NCBI RefSeq assembly: GCF_026719705.1
Contig: NZ_JAPPRR010000001.1
Span: forward strand, 1,713,255 to 1,777,254
Length of the DNA stretch: 64,000 bases
From: Pseudokordiimonas caeni
GTDB lineage: Bacteria; Pseudomonadota; Alphaproteobacteria; Sphingomonadales; Kordiimonadaceae
Reading direction: 5' to 3'
Shown here: piece by piece, positions 47,210 to 56,127 of the stretch
Position numbering within the stretch: the first letter of the stretch is position 1
Layout: each line of letters opens with the position of its first letter
Notes under the pieces: model-generated
Seen by the model: the letters and a program-made list of their open reading frames with translations, nothing else
What the model was told of the DNA's origin: nothing
Databases searched by the model: none
Position numbers and translations under genes: made by a program

Positions 47210-47226
47210 CCCCTCCCTTTCATGCG

Positions 47227-48165
47227 TCATGGTTCGATGCGTTCGGCGGCAACCGGATTGACGATCTCGCCAATCCCGTCGATCCAGGCGCGCATCACGT
47301 CGCCGTCTTTCAGGTAAACGCCCCGGCCCATGCCGACGCCTGCGGGGGTGCCGGTCGCGATCACGTCGCCCGGCTGCAGGGTAAGGATGGCCGACAGATA
47401 CTGGATTTGTTCGAAGACGTTGAAGATCATCTCGCCGGTACTGCCGTCCTGCATCGTCTCGCCGTTGACGGAGAGCCCCATGCGGAAGGCATGCGGGTCA
47501 CCAAGGCAGTCGCGAGGCACAAACCAGGGACCGAGCGGCAGGAAGGTGTCGTAGCTTTTGCCGCGGAACCAGTCATGCTTGAACGGGAAATCGTTGCGGC
47601 GGGTCTGGTCGCGCGCCGACACATCATTGACGACGACATAGCCCGCGATGTGATGCACAGCGTCAGCCAGCGCAATCCGCTTGCCCGGCTTGCCGATCAC
47701 GACGCCGAGTTCCACTTCCCAATCGGCGCGCTCGACCTGCGCGGGGATCACCACCGTTTCGCCAGTCGCAATCGCTGAATCCGGCGACTTCATGAAAACA
47801 TAGGGCTGGCTGTTGACCTTCTCGGCCAGCACCGTTTCCATCTCGGCCGCATGCTCGATGAAGTTCGAGGCGGTCGCAAACACGCGGCGCGGGTGGAACG
47901 GCAACAGCAGCGATGGGTCGGCGACAACAAGCCCCGAGAGACGGCCATCCTTCAGCGCGTCGGCAGCAACGGCAGCAAGCGCCTTGATGCTGCCGTCCAC
48001 ATCCACCCAGCTCCGGATAAGGCCGTCCAGTGTCGCGTCCACCGGCAGCGCATGGCCGAGCCGGCTGGCGGCACCCACGAGATCAATCAGATGATCGTCA
48101 ATGACGATCCCGGTGCGGGCTGCGCCGTCATCAGCGCGGTAAGTGGCAAGGGCAAACCAGTTCAT
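47227..48165 (-). CDS. Fumarylacetoacetate-hydrolase-family protein
   Basis: The 312-residue protein has the FAH C-terminal fold with acidic metal ligands in VERADWEVELGVVIGK and VVVNDVSARDQTRR, then GDVIATGTPAGVGMGRGVYLKDGD. This family hydrolyses C-C bonds of diketo acids or decarboxylates and isomerises ring-cleavage products such as 5-carboxymethyl-2-hydroxymuconate derivatives. It lies between a TauE-type exporter and the ABC binding protein in the same operon as a VOC dioxygenase and an alpha/beta hydrolase, matching a ring-cleavage pathway. Exact reaction unknown. Confidence 0.85.
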   Translation of the reverse strand: MNWFALATYRADDGAARTGIVIDDHLIDLVGAASRLGHALPVDATLDGLIRSWVDVDGSIKALAAVAADALKDGRLSGLVVADPSLLLPFHPRRVFATASNFIEHAAEMETVLAEKVNSQPYVFMKSPDSAIATGETVVIPAQVERADWEVELGVVIGKPGKRIALADAVHHIAGYVVVNDVSARDQTRRNDFPFKHDWFRGKSYDTFLPLGPWFVPRDCLGDPHAFRMGLSVNGETMQDGSTGEMIFNVFEQIQYLSAILTLQPGDVIATGTPAGVGMGRGVYLKDGDVMRAWIDGIGEIVNPVAAERIEP

Positions 48166-48178
48166 AAAAACATTCCTT

Positions 48179-49021
48179 CTAGAGCGTCAGCGCCGCGCGG
48201 TAGAGCATCCGCGCCGCAACGATGGCGAGGAAACAACCGAACGCGATGCTGAGATGACGCGGTGTCATGGCGTGCGCGAGTTTCGCGCCCCAGGGTGCAG
48301 CGACCCAGGTGGCCGGTGTGATAACGAGAAAGCCGATGGCATTGACAAAGCCGAGGCTGCCGGCGGGCAGGCGCGGGTCGCCCCAGCCGGTGAGGATGAA
48401 GCCGATGGTGGCAGGGACACTGATCAGCAACCCGAAAAGCGAGGCTGTACCGACAGCCCGGTGGATCGGCTGCCCCATAAGGGTCATGGCCGGCACGCTG
48501 AGTGTCCCGCCGCCAATTCCCATCATGCTGGAGAAAAGCCCAACAAATGCGGGCGGCAGCATGCCGGCAACCCCGCGCGGGACGGATGACGTGATATGCT
48601 TGCCATCAAGCGGGAGGATCATTTTCAAGGTCACGAGTGCAGCGATGGCACCGAAGACCAGCGACAGGACACCACTTGATACCTGCGAGGCGACCAATAC
48701 CCCGGCTGCCGAGCCGATCAGGATCGGGGCAGCCCAGAGCCGGGTGACATCCATATCGATCGCGCCCTTGCGCTGATGCGCCCTGGCCGAGGAAACTGAT
48801 GTCACCATGATCGTCGACAGCGACGTGGCGACAGCGACATGCATGCGGATTGCCGGGTCAACGCCCACAAGGCCAAGCGCCACTTCCATCACCGGGACGA
48901 TCACAATGCCGCCACCAACACCAAGAAGACCGGCAAGGATACCCCCGGCGAGCCCGGTGCCGATCATCATGAGAAGAAGCGGCAGGGCATCGATCAGCTG
49001 TGCGCCAAGGGTGTGGTCCAT
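48179..49021 (-). CDS. TauE/SafE-family anion exporter
   Basis: The 280-residue membrane protein has about eight hydrophobic segments and two copies of the family motif: GLLGVGGGIVIVP in the first half and SSMMGIGGGTLSVPAM in the second. TauE/SafE proteins export sulfite, sulfoacetate or other organic anions. It is the first gene of the minus-strand operon that contains an Ssu/Tau-like ABC importer, which hints at a sulfonated substrate, but the family is broad. The promoter region upstream holds a CGTTATAACG operator. Confidence 0.85.
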   Translation of the reverse strand: MDHTLGAQLIDALPLLLMMIGTGLAGGILAGLLGVGGGIVIVPVMEVALGLVGVDPAIRMHVAVATSLSTIMVTSVSSARAHQRKGAIDMDVTRLWAAPILIGSAAGVLVASQVSSGVLSLVFGAIAALVTLKMILPLDGKHITSSVPRGVAGMLPPAFVGLFSSMMGIGGGTLSVPAMTLMGQPIHRAVGTASLFGLLISVPATIGFILTGWGDPRLPAGSLGFVNAIGFLVITPATWVAAPWGAKLAHAMTPRHLSIAFGCFLAIVAARMLYRAALTL

Positions 49022-49148
49022 CGGAGGGCCTTTCGGACTGTTCTTTCCTCCTTTCGGACTAGCTCAAACAGGGCAGGTCATAAAATTATAATACCGGCGC
49101 GCATTATTCCCGTTCGGCATATCTCGCCATTCAGCCATCTATATGTTT

Positions 49149-49162
49149 TTCGTTATAACGAA
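49149..49162. promoter_or_regulatory. CGTTATAACG operator, copy 2
   Basis: TTCGTTATAACGAA is a perfect 14-bp palindrome in the 244-base divergent region between the TauE gene and the aspartate-dehydrogenase-like gene. Its 10-bp core equals that at 41137, linking this operon to the TonB receptor/LVIVD pair. Confidence 0.65.
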
Positions 49163-49265
49163 GCCCGAAGCTAATACTTCATGGCATAGAGGAAACTGCC
49201 TAGCTTGACGGAAAGCCCCGCGCCCATCGCGCGGATGTGTTTCTCGCTCGCGAAAGGCAGAATTG

Positions 49266-50069
49266 ATGAAGAAAGTTGCAATTGCAGGACTGGGCACGAT
49301 CGGCCTTGTCGTGGCCAAAAAGCTGGACGCGGGCATCGAAGGACTGAAGCTGGTCGCGGTTTCGAGCGGTAACCGGGAAAAGGCTGAAGCGAAGCTTGAG
49401 GCGCTTGCCCACCCCGTGCCCGTCGTTTCCAACGAAACGCTCGCCACCCTTGCCGATATCATTGTCGACTGCGCGCCGACAAAAGCGTTCAATGCAGTCG
49501 CCGAATCCGCGCTCAAGGCCGGTCGCACGCTTGTGACGGTTAGTGGTGCAGCGATCCTCAAGAACCCGGGCATTGTGGATGTCGCGCGCACCCACGGTGG
49601 CCGCATCATACTGGCCACCGGCGCCCTTCTCGGGCTCGATGCCGTGCGGGCCGCCGCCGAAGGCACCATCCATTCGATCCGCATGCGAACGGCTAAGCCG
49701 CCGAAGTCGCTCGTCACTGCCGAATATGTGGTGAAAAACGGGATCGACCTTTCGGGCCTCAAGCAACCACTGAAGCTTTTCTCCGGCACTGCCCGCGAAG
49801 GGGCAATGGCTTTTCCTGCCAATGTGAATGTGGCGGCCGCCCTTGGCCTTGCCGGCGTCGGCGCCGACCGGACCGAGCTCGAAATCTGGGCGGATCCGGC
49901 GCTTGAGCGGAACACCCACACCATCACCGTCGATGCGGACAGCGCAAGCTTCGAGCTGCGTATCCAGAATATCCCGACGGACGAGAATCCCGGCACCGGC
50001 CGGATAACCGCGCTCAGTGTGATCGCGGCCATCAAGGCGCAAGTCGCGCCGCTCCATGTAGGAACGTGA
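49266..50069 (+). CDS. Aspartate-dehydrogenase-like NAD(P)-dependent oxidoreductase
   Basis: The 267-residue protein has the Rossmann motif GLGTIG (9-14) and the overall layout of L-aspartate dehydrogenase (NadX/DUF108): DIIVDCAPTKAFNAVAESAL, VTVSGAAIL, then the catalytic half with FPANVNVAAALGLAGVGADRTELEIWADPALERNTHTI. Known members convert L-aspartate to iminoaspartate, or reduce it. In a catabolic operon with VOC and FAH proteins it more likely handles a different amino acid or imine. Start at the ATG at 49266 (TTG three bases earlier also in frame). It overlaps a GTG that could start the next gene. Confidence 0.78.
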   Translation: MKKVAIAGLGTIGLVVAKKLDAGIEGLKLVAVSSGNREKAEAKLEALAHPVPVVSNETLATLADIIVDCAPTKAFNAVAESALKAGRTLVTVSGAAILKNPGIVDVARTHGGRIILATGALLGLDAVRAAAEGTIHSIRMRTAKPPKSLVTAEYVVKNGIDLSGLKQPLKLFSGTAREGAMAFPANVNVAAALGLAGVGADRTELEIWADPALERNTHTITVDADSASFELRIQNIPTDENPGTGRITALSVIAAIKAQVAPLHVGT

Positions 50070-50089
50070 CGATCCAGAAAGGAAATTCC

Positions 50090-50527
50090 ATGACCGTTCG
50101 CCTGCGCCATGTGGCCATTGCCTCGGCAGACCCCGACAATGCTGCCAAATTCTTTGAAACAGTCCTTGGCTGGACCATTGCCGGCAAGGTCGATAGCCGC
50201 AATGCCCGCGGCTATTATGTAACCGACGGCACAATCAATATCGCCCTCCTGAATTTCAAGAACCGCCCGGCGGCGGGCATGGAATTCCCCGAAGGCTACA
50301 CGGGCCTTCATCACCTGGGCTTCCAGTGCGACGACATCGAAGGCCTTGTCGAGACGTTCGAAGGTTCCGGCTATGCGCCGCGCCACGATGTGAACATGGC
50401 CCAGGGCCTTGGCAAGAATCCGTCCAAGGACAATGCCGAATACAAGATGAAGGGCCCGGAAGGCGTGATGATCGATGTATCGGAACGCGGCTGGGTCGGC
50501 ACCGACAGTTACAAGAAACTCGACTGA
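50090..50527 (+). CDS. Small VOC-family protein
   Basis: The 145-residue protein is a two-module VOC fold with RLRHVAIASADPDNAAKFFETVLGW, GLHHLGFQCDD and GPEGVMIDVSERGW. Metal ligand positions His7, His near 76 and Glu/Asp late are plausible, as in glyoxalase or epimerase-type enzymes. It is the second gene of the plus-strand pair after the aspartate-dehydrogenase-like gene, with AAAGGAA before its ATG. A GTG at 50066 is an alternative start. Function unknown. Confidence 0.75.
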   Translation: MTVRLRHVAIASADPDNAAKFFETVLGWTIAGKVDSRNARGYYVTDGTINIALLNFKNRPAAGMEFPEGYTGLHHLGFQCDDIEGLVETFEGSGYAPRHDVNMAQGLGKNPSKDNAEYKMKGPEGVMIDVSERGWVGTDSYKKLD

Positions 50528-50564
50528 CCTCCCCCCATTTCCAAGCCCGTCAGTCGGGTAAAAG

Positions 50565-50594
50565 AGCGGCGCCTGTGACATCACAGGCGCCGCT
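50565..50594. terminator. Bidirectional terminator between convergent operons
   Basis: AGCGGCGCCTGTGA (50565-50578) and TCACAGGCGCCGCT (50581-50594) form a perfect 14-bp stem, followed on the plus side by TCAGTTTTCG. It sits between the VOC gene and the last gene of the amino-aromatic operon. Confidence 0.8.
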
Positions 50595-50625
50595 TCAGTT
50601 TTCGGGGGTAGAGTTAGATAGATCT

Positions 50626-51618
50626 TCAGATATTGAAGAAGGTTGCGGCGTTGCCGCCCAAGATGCGCGCCTTGGCGGTGGCATCAAGGTCCGCATGGTG
50701 ACGCACCAGATCGCCGATCTGCTGTTCGCCCAGCGGGAAAGGATAGTCCGAGCCGAGCATAACCCGTTCGTCGCCCATCACATCAACAAGGAGCTTGAGG
50801 GCCTCATCGCTGAACACGGCGGAATCAACATAGAAGCGATCCAGATAGCTGGACGGCCGGCTGGGGCAGTCCTCCCGCACGATATCGCGGTACTGCCAGG
50901 CGTTGTCGACGCGCCCCAAAAGGAAGGCGAAGCTGCCGCCGCCATGCGCGAAACAAAGCTTCAGGCTTCTGGGCAGTCGTTCAAAGGCACCCGAAAGGAT
51001 CAGCGACAGGATCGAAAGCTGTGTTTCGGCCGGCATGGCGACCAGCCATTGCAGCATATATCTCGGCATACGCTCGCGCGCCATCATGTCCCACGGATGG
51101 ATCAGCACCGGGGCACCAATCGAGGCCGCATGTTGCAGGAAGGTCATCAGGCCTTCGTCATCAAGGTTACGGTTGCCGAGATGGTTGCCGATATGAACAC
51201 CGATGTGCCCTGCCGCCATCGCCCTTTCCAGCTCCTTGCAGGCAAGATCGGTATCCTGCAGGGGAACCTGACACATGACCTTCAGACGCCGTGGGTCAGG
51301 CGCACAAAGATCGAGTGCGAGATCATTGAAGAAGGCCGCACTTTCGGCTGCATCCCTAGCGGGCCGCGAATAGCCGAACATAACGGGCGTTGCACTCATC
51401 ACCTGAACGTCCACACCACAGCGGTCCATATCCTCAAGCCGGGCAGAGGCAGCCCAGCAGGCACTGGTGATGGGCCGGAAATGCCTGTCACCGACCATGA
51501 TATAGCCGTTCTCGGCGTCGGTTTTTAGGAGCCACGGCAGTCCGGAAACCCGGGCCTTTTCCGAGCGGGAAGCGTCCATTTCCGGAAAGAAATGGCTGTG
51601 CATGTCAATCACTGTCAC
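50626..51618 (-). CDS. nbaD: 2-Amino-3-carboxymuconate-6-semialdehyde decarboxylase (ACMSD)
   Basis: ACMSD decarboxylates the ring-opening product of 3-hydroxyanthranilate to 2-aminomuconate-6-semialdehyde (EC 4.1.1.45), preventing its cyclisation to quinolinate. The 330-residue amidohydrolase-superfamily protein has the metal ligands His7 and His9 (DMHSHFFP), His174 (LIHPWD) and Asp291 (GSDYPFP), plus the catalytic His225 (FAHGGGSF). All match the known bacterial enzyme with constant spacing. It is the last gene of the eight-gene minus-strand operon, 4 bases after the dioxygenase gene. Confidence 0.94.
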   Translation of the reverse strand: MTVIDMHSHFFPEMDASRSEKARVSGLPWLLKTDAENGYIMVGDRHFRPITSACWAASARLEDMDRCGVDVQVMSATPVMFGYSRPARDAAESAAFFNDLALDLCAPDPRRLKVMCQVPLQDTDLACKELERAMAAGHIGVHIGNHLGNRNLDDEGLMTFLQHAASIGAPVLIHPWDMMARERMPRYMLQWLVAMPAETQLSILSLILSGAFERLPRSLKLCFAHGGGSFAFLLGRVDNAWQYRDIVREDCPSRPSSYLDRFYVDSAVFSDEALKLLVDVMGDERVMLGSDYPFPLGEQQIGDLVRHHADLDATAKARILGGNAATFFNI

Positions 51619-51622
51619 GGCG

Positions 51623-52150
51623 TCAGTCCTTTCCCGGATGGAAAGTGCCGCACTTGGGGCAAAGCCGCTTGTCGTGCCGGTCGTGGAAGGCCTGATAGAT
51701 CGGCGGCAAGTCTTTCTCGATATCGGTTACCGGTCGTTCCTCCCGATGCAAGTGCGTGTGGCACTTGGGACAGAACCAGTGGAAAATCTCGGTCGGGCGC
51801 ACCCGCTCCACCACGATGCCGACACTTGAAGGGTCGGGCCGCTGCGGAGAATGCAACAGGCGCGGTGGCAGCAGGAAGACGTTGCCTTCCGGAATATCGA
51901 TCCGGTCGAGGCCCGCGTCCGTCATGATATTCAGATGGATGTCACCCTTGATCTGGTAGAAGAATTCCTCGTGCGGATCCTCGTGGTAATCGTTCCGCCG
52001 GTTAGGGCCGCCCACGAGAAACACGATGAAATCAGTGTCCCGCCACAGGGCCTTCACGTTCGTCGGCGGCGTTTTCAGGAGTTCTTCGTTCTCCCGCATG
52101 AAGCGGTGGAGATCGAAAGGAAGCGTGTAGGGTTTCTGGAACAGTGTCAT
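51623..52150 (-). CDS. nbaC: 3-Hydroxyanthranilate 3,4-dioxygenase
   Basis: This cupin enzyme opens 3-hydroxyanthranilate to 2-amino-3-carboxymuconate semialdehyde (EC 1.13.11.6). The 175-residue length is that of bacterial HAO. By comparison with the Cupriavidus enzyme the iron ligands are His56, Glu62 and His100, and the substrate residues are Arg104 and Glu115. Two CxxC pairs (Cys127/Cys130 in WFCPKC and Cys164/Cys167 in LCPKC) form the extra rubredoxin-like iron site. Start at the ATG at 52150; an earlier in-frame start overlaps the deaminase gene. Confidence 0.95.
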   Translation of the reverse strand: MTLFQKPYTLPFDLHRFMRENEELLKTPPTNVKALWRDTDFIVFLVGGPNRRNDYHEDPHEEFFYQIKGDIHLNIMTDAGLDRIDIPEGNVFLLPPRLLHSPQRPDPSSVGIVVERVRPTEIFHWFCPKCHTHLHREERPVTDIEKDLPPIYQAFHDRHDKRLCPKCGTFHPGKD

Positions 52151-52172
52151 TGTTGGCTCTTCCCTCTTTGCG

Positions 52173-52589
52173 TCATCCGCGCGGGCGGTAGGCAACCGCC
52201 TTGATTTCGATCAGCAGGTGCGGATGGGGCAGCTGATGCACCGCAACGGTGGTGCGGGCTGGCCCCGTTTCGTCAAAGAACTCCCCATAGACTTCGTTAT
52301 AGCCCTTGAAGTCGTTCATATTGACAAGATAGGCGGAAATTTCGACCAGATCTTTCAGGTCCGCCCCCGCATCGGCGAGAATTTCACCAATATTCAGGAT
52401 CACCGCCCGCGTTTGCGCCCTTATGTCGAGGGTCGTGGCCCCGAAGCCGTCGGCTTCCGCCCCCGCAATCGTGTTGTCAGCACGGCGCGAACTGGTGCCG
52501 GACACGAAGATGAAGTCGCCGGCCCGCCGATAGTGCGGGAAACGACCACGCGGAATAGCTCGCCCTGCGATCACACGTCCTTCGCTCAT
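52173..52589 (-). CDS. nbaF: 2-Aminomuconate deaminase, RidA family
   Basis: The 138-residue RidA/YjgF-fold protein corresponds to 2-aminomuconate deaminase, which releases ammonia and forms 4-oxalocrotonate (EC 3.5.99.5). It shows [43 protein letters not shown] and the conserved Arg in [23 protein letters not shown]. RidA proteins in general hydrolyse imines or enamines. Its place directly upstream of HAO and downstream of the decarboxylase gene, overlapped by 4 bases, supports the pathway role over a housekeeping RidA. Confidence 0.9.
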   Translation of the reverse strand: MSEGRVIAGRAIPRGRFPHYRRAGDFIFVSGTSSRRADNTIAGAEADGFGATTLDIRAQTRAVILNIGEILADAGADLKDLVEISAYLVNMNDFKGYNEVYGEFFDETGPARTTVAVHQLPHPHLLIEIKAVAYRPRG

Positions 52590-53365
52590 GCTGCTTCCCC
52601 TTTCACCTTCAGGTCCACCCGCCCGAGCCCTTCGGCTTCAAGCGAGACATGAAGCCCGGCTTTCAGGGGCTGCGCCGCCGTTGCGGCCCCCGCCAGCACA
52701 ATATGTCCCGGTGCAAGGTGGAAGCCGTAGCGCCCGGCAAGCCGGGCCGCCGCCACCAGCGATCGCCACGGATTGCCAAGTATGCCTGCAGACGACCCGA
52801 TCTCCACCGGGCGGCCATCAAAGCGCATCACCATCCCGAGGTTGGCGATATCCGCCGGCGGCTTTGACCAGGCACCGATCACAAAGCCTGACGACGAACA
52901 ATTGTCAGCCACCACATCTTCAAGCGAGAATTTGAAATCGCGGTAGCGGCTGTCGATCAGCTCCATGGCCGGCGCCACGGCCTCGACCGCCGATATTGCT
53001 TCCGGAAGCGAAACGTTCCCTGAAAGGGGGCGCGAAAGGCGAAAGGCAATCTCGGGCTCGATCCGGGGATGGACATAATCTTCCATCGAAGCCTCGCCGC
53101 CGTCCTCCAGCATCATGGCATCGGTGAGCCGGCCCCAGATAAGGTCGGCGACACCCATCTGCACCATCTTGGCGCGGCTCGTGAAGCCCATCTTGATACC
53201 GACGAGGCTCTCACCGCGCGACAGACGCCGAGCGATGGAACGCGCTTGGATTTCATAGGCTTCATCAAGGGTGATGGCATCGGCCCCGGTTGAAAGCTGG
53301 GCCATGGCACTGGCCTTTGCGGCGGCTGAATCCAGCCGTTCGGCTATTGCGTCAAGGCGGCTCAT
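52586..53365 (-). CDS. 4-Oxalocrotonate decarboxylase
   Basis: The 259-residue protein is one of two hydratase/decarboxylase-family paralogues in this operon. [26 protein letters not shown] matches DmpH/XylI decarboxylases rather than DmpE hydratases. [28 protein letters not shown] contains the metal-binding acidic positions. It decarboxylates 4-oxalocrotonate to 2-hydroxypenta-2,4-dienoate (EC 4.1.1.77). It overlaps the aldolase and the deaminase genes by 4 bases each. DmpH and DmpE normally form a complex; both are present here. Confidence 0.88.
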   Translation of the reverse strand: MSRLDAIAERLDSAAAKASAMAQLSTGADAITLDEAYEIQARSIARRLSRGESLVGIKMGFTSRAKMVQMGVADLIWGRLTDAMMLEDGGEASMEDYVHPRIEPEIAFRLSRPLSGNVSLPEAISAVEAVAPAMELIDSRYRDFKFSLEDVVADNCSSSGFVIGAWSKPPADIANLGMVMRFDGRPVEIGSSAGILGNPWRSLVAAARLAGRYGFHLAPGHIVLAGAATAAQPLKAGLHVSLEAEGLGRVDLKVKGEAA

Positions 53366-54384
53366 GCTGCGGCCTCCCGCTCTTTCAGGATATCGAGCGC
53401 CACATCGACAATCATGTCTTCCTGTCCGCCGACCATCTTGCGGGCGCCAAGGCGCACAAGGATTTCACGGACATCGAGGCCATATTGCGCGGCAGCTTTC
53501 TCCGCATGGCGCAGGAAGGAAGAATAGACGCCTGCATAGCCGAGGCTCAGCGTCTCGCGGTCCACCCGGACGGGCCTGTCCTGCAGCGGGCGCACAAGGT
53601 CTTCCGCCGCGTCCATCAGCCTGAAAAGATCGCAGCCATGGTTCCAGCCCTTGCGGTCGGCGGCGGCGATAAAGACTTCAAGCGGGGCATTGCCCGCCCC
53701 TGCCCCCATGCCGGCGAGGCTTGCATCCACGCGGCGCGCACCGTTTTGAACCGCCACGATGGAGTTGGCGACACCGAGCGACAGATTATGGTGGGCGTGA
53801 ATGCCGCGTTCGGTGGCGGGATCGAGTACATCGTTAAACGCCTTCAGGCGCTCGGCGACACCGTCCATATCCAGCGCACCGCCGCTGTCGACCACATAGA
53901 CGCACTCGGCACCGTAGCTTTCCATCAGCTTGGCCTGCTCGGCGAGTTTCGCGGGCGCCGTCATATGCGACATCATCAGGAAACCGACCGTATCCATCCC
54001 GATCTCGCGGGCGACCGCAATATGCTGGGCGGCGACGTCTGCCTCGGTGGAGTGGGTCGCGATCCGGATCGATCGCACACCCAGCGCATAGGCGCGCCGG
54101 ATATCTTCCTTGGTGCCGATACCGGGCAGAAGCAAGGTCGCGAGTTTCGCCTTCTTCAGGACGGAGGCGACCGCCTCAAGCCATTCCCAATCGGTGTGCG
54201 CGCCGAAGCCATAGTTGAAGCTGGCGCCCGCGAGCCCGTCGCCGTGAGCCACCTCGATGGCATCGACGCCTGCCTCATCAAGTGCCTTGGCAATCGTCAT
54301 CACATGATCGACCCCGTACATGTGCCGGATGGCATGCATGCCATCGCGCAGGGTGACGTCCTGGATATAAAGCTTGTCGGTCAT
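53362..54384 (-). CDS. 4-Hydroxy-2-oxovalerate aldolase
   Basis: This class II HMGL-like aldolase (DmpG/MhpE, EC 4.1.3.39) splits 4-hydroxy-2-oxovalerate into pyruvate and acetaldehyde. The 340-residue protein starts with [18 protein letters not shown], the catalytic Arg/Asp/His region, and has [16 protein letters not shown] with the two metal His ligands and the [17 protein letters not shown] loop. It overlaps the acetaldehyde dehydrogenase gene by 4 bases, and the two products normally form a channelling complex. Confidence 0.95.
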   Translation of the reverse strand: MTDKLYIQDVTLRDGMHAIRHMYGVDHVMTIAKALDEAGVDAIEVAHGDGLAGASFNYGFGAHTDWEWLEAVASVLKKAKLATLLLPGIGTKEDIRRAYALGVRSIRIATHSTEADVAAQHIAVAREIGMDTVGFLMMSHMTAPAKLAEQAKLMESYGAECVYVVDSGGALDMDGVAERLKAFNDVLDPATERGIHAHHNLSLGVANSIVAVQNGARRVDASLAGMGAGAGNAPLEVFIAAADRKGWNHGCDLFRLMDAAEDLVRPLQDRPVRVDRETLSLGYAGVYSSFLRHAEKAAAQYGLDVREILVRLGARKMVGGQEDMIVDVALDILKEREAAA

Positions 54385-55325
54385 GCTGCTGCCCGCCTGT
54401 ATTTTTCGGCGGCGATGCGCTCGCCCGTGCCGCGCGCTGCCGAAGTCATGATGTCAAGATTGCCTGCATAGGCAGGCAGATAGTCAGCCGCCCCTTCCAC
54501 CTCGAGGAAGATCGAGGACTTGATGCCGGTGAAGGTCCCGTAGCCGGGGATTTCAAGGGGGTTGTTGTTGCCGAAGCGCTCGAACTGCACGTCCTGCTTC
54601 AGCCGGTAGCCCGGCACATAGGATTGCACGTCGGCGGCCATGGCCGCTACCGACGCCCGGATCGCCTCTTCCTCTGCTTCGTCCGACAGCACATAAACGG
54701 TGTTGCGCATCAGAAGCGGCGGTTCGGCCGGATTGAGCACGATGATCGCCTTGCCACGGGCTGCCCCCCCGACCCGTTCGATAGCGCGGGAGGTCGTTTC
54801 CGTGAACTCGTCGATATTGGCGCGCGTACCCGGCCCCGCGGACCGGGACGAGATGGAGGCGACAATCTCGGCATAGCGTACCGGCGCCACCCGTGCGACC
54901 GCTGCCACCATCGGGATCGTCGCTTGCCCGCCGCAGGTGACCATATTGACGTTCCGCCCGCCGAGCGTTTCCCCCAGATTGACGACGGGCACCGTATAGG
55001 GGCCAACGGCGGCGGGGGTGAGGTCGATAAGCGTCTTTTCGGGGTGCGCGGCCAGCAGCTTGTCATGCGCAAGATGCGCCTTCGCGGACGTCGCGTCGAA
55101 GAAGATATCGACCGAGGTAAACAGGTCTTCGCCCATGAAAGCCGCGAGGCCCTCATGGAAGGTCGCCACACCGTGCGAGCGGGCAAGCGCCAGCCCTTCG
55201 GACTGGGCGTCAATGCCGATCACGGCCGCCGCCTCAAGAAGGGCATCTGCCTTCATTATTTTCAGCATCAGATCGGTACCGATATTGCCCGATCCAATGA
55301 TGGCGCATTTTACCTTGCTGGCCAT
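54381..55325 (-). CDS. Acetaldehyde dehydrogenase (acylating)
   Basis: The 314-residue enzyme (DmpF/MhpF, EC 1.2.1.10) converts the acetaldehyde from the aldolase to acetyl-CoA using NAD+ and CoA. It has the Rossmann motif GSGNIGTDL near 12-20, the catalytic Cys in [12 protein letters not shown] near 132 and the C-terminal [12 protein letters not shown]...[32 protein letters not shown] region. Adjacent to the aldolase gene, as in all known meta pathways. Confidence 0.95.
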   Translation of the reverse strand: MASKVKCAIIGSGNIGTDLMLKIMKADALLEAAAVIGIDAQSEGLALARSHGVATFHEGLAAFMGEDLFTSVDIFFDATSAKAHLAHDKLLAAHPEKTLIDLTPAAVGPYTVPVVNLGETLGGRNVNMVTCGGQATIPMVAAVARVAPVRYAEIVASISSRSAGPGTRANIDEFTETTSRAIERVGGAARGKAIIVLNPAEPPLLMRNTVYVLSDEAEEEAIRASVAAMAADVQSYVPGYRLKQDVQFERFGNNNPLEIPGYGTFTGIKSSIFLEVEGAADYLPAYAGNLDIMTSAARGTGERIAAEKYRRAAA

Positions 55326-55334
55326 CCGTATCCC

Positions 55335-56117
55335 CTATTCGAAAATGGCGCGTACGGAACCGAGCCCGTTGATGCGCGCTTCAAAAACATCACCCACCCC
55401 GGCCGGCACCATGGGGCCCAGAGCGCCCGAGAGGACAACATCTCCGGCCCTCAGCGGCGTGCCAACCTCAACCATTTTTTCAGCCAGCCATTTGACGGCA
55501 TTGAGCGGATTGCCGAGGCAAGCCGCACCGGCACCCAGCGACACCTGGTCGCCGCCACGCTCCATCACCATTCCACACAGGACCGGGTCGAATTCGCCAA
55601 GGCGTTTCGGATGACTGCCAAGGACGAACAGTCCCGACGAGGCATTGTCCGCAATGGTATCGAGGATGCCGATCTTCCAATCCGCGATCCGGCTGTCGAC
55701 GATCTCAAGCGCCGGCAGGGCATAGGCTGTGGCACTGATGATATCTGCGAACGTCAACCGCTCCGCCGTGAGGTCACGGTCCAGCACAAAGGCGATCTCT
55801 GCCTCGATCTTCGGCTGGATAAGTCGCCCCATCGGCACAGGCTCGCTATCGCCAAAGGCCATGTCGGCAAAGAGGGCGCCGAAGTCCGGTTGGCCGACGC
55901 CAAGCTGCTTCTGCACGGCGGCAGACGTCAGCCCAATCTTGCGCCCGACAAGGCGCCGCCCGGCGCCCAGCCCGCGTTCGGTGTTGATGAACTGGATACG
56001 ATAGGCATCTTCAATGCTGCCGCTTGCGATCCTGTCACGCACGGGTGCGACGGGCTGGCGCTTGCCCTCCGCTTCCATCAGGTCCGCCGCGATTTCGGCA
56101 AGGATATCGTTCGTCAT
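55335..56117 (-). CDS. 2-Keto-4-pentenoate (2-hydroxypentadienoate) hydratase
   Basis: The 260-residue hydratase (DmpE/MhpD type, EC 4.2.1.80) adds water to 2-hydroxypenta-2,4-dienoate. [29 protein letters not shown] is the hydratase version of the family motif. The acidic metal ligands lie in [15 protein letters not shown] and [15 protein letters not shown] start at the ATG at 56117 after GAGGAA; a longer start would overlap the dehydrogenase gene. It sits between the dehydrogenase and the acetaldehyde dehydrogenase genes. Confidence 0.9.
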   Translation of the reverse strand: MTNDILAEIAADLMEAEGKRQPVAPVRDRIASGSIEDAYRIQFINTERGLGAGRRLVGRKIGLTSAAVQKQLGVGQPDFGALFADMAFGDSEPVPMGRLIQPKIEAEIAFVLDRDLTAERLTFADIISATAYALPALEIVDSRIADWKIGILDTIADNASSGLFVLGSHPKRLGEFDPVLCGMVMERGGDQVSLGAGAACLGNPLNAVKWLAEKMVEVGTPLRAGDVVLSGALGPMVPAGVGDVFEARINGLGSVRAIFE

Positions 56118-56127
56118 CGCCCGTTCC

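Noticed and set aside
47207-47230. ATG at 47230 as start of the ABC binding protein
   Set aside because: It overlaps the upstream stop codon (ATGA), which could couple translation, but the ribosome-like GGGAGGGG lies after it and the lipoprotein signal starts better at 47209; kept only as an alternative.
45608-47317. Long open plus-strand frame of about 569 codons
   Set aside because: It is antisense to the VOC and binding-protein genes, which have clear family motifs; it shows no domain and reflects high G+C codon use.
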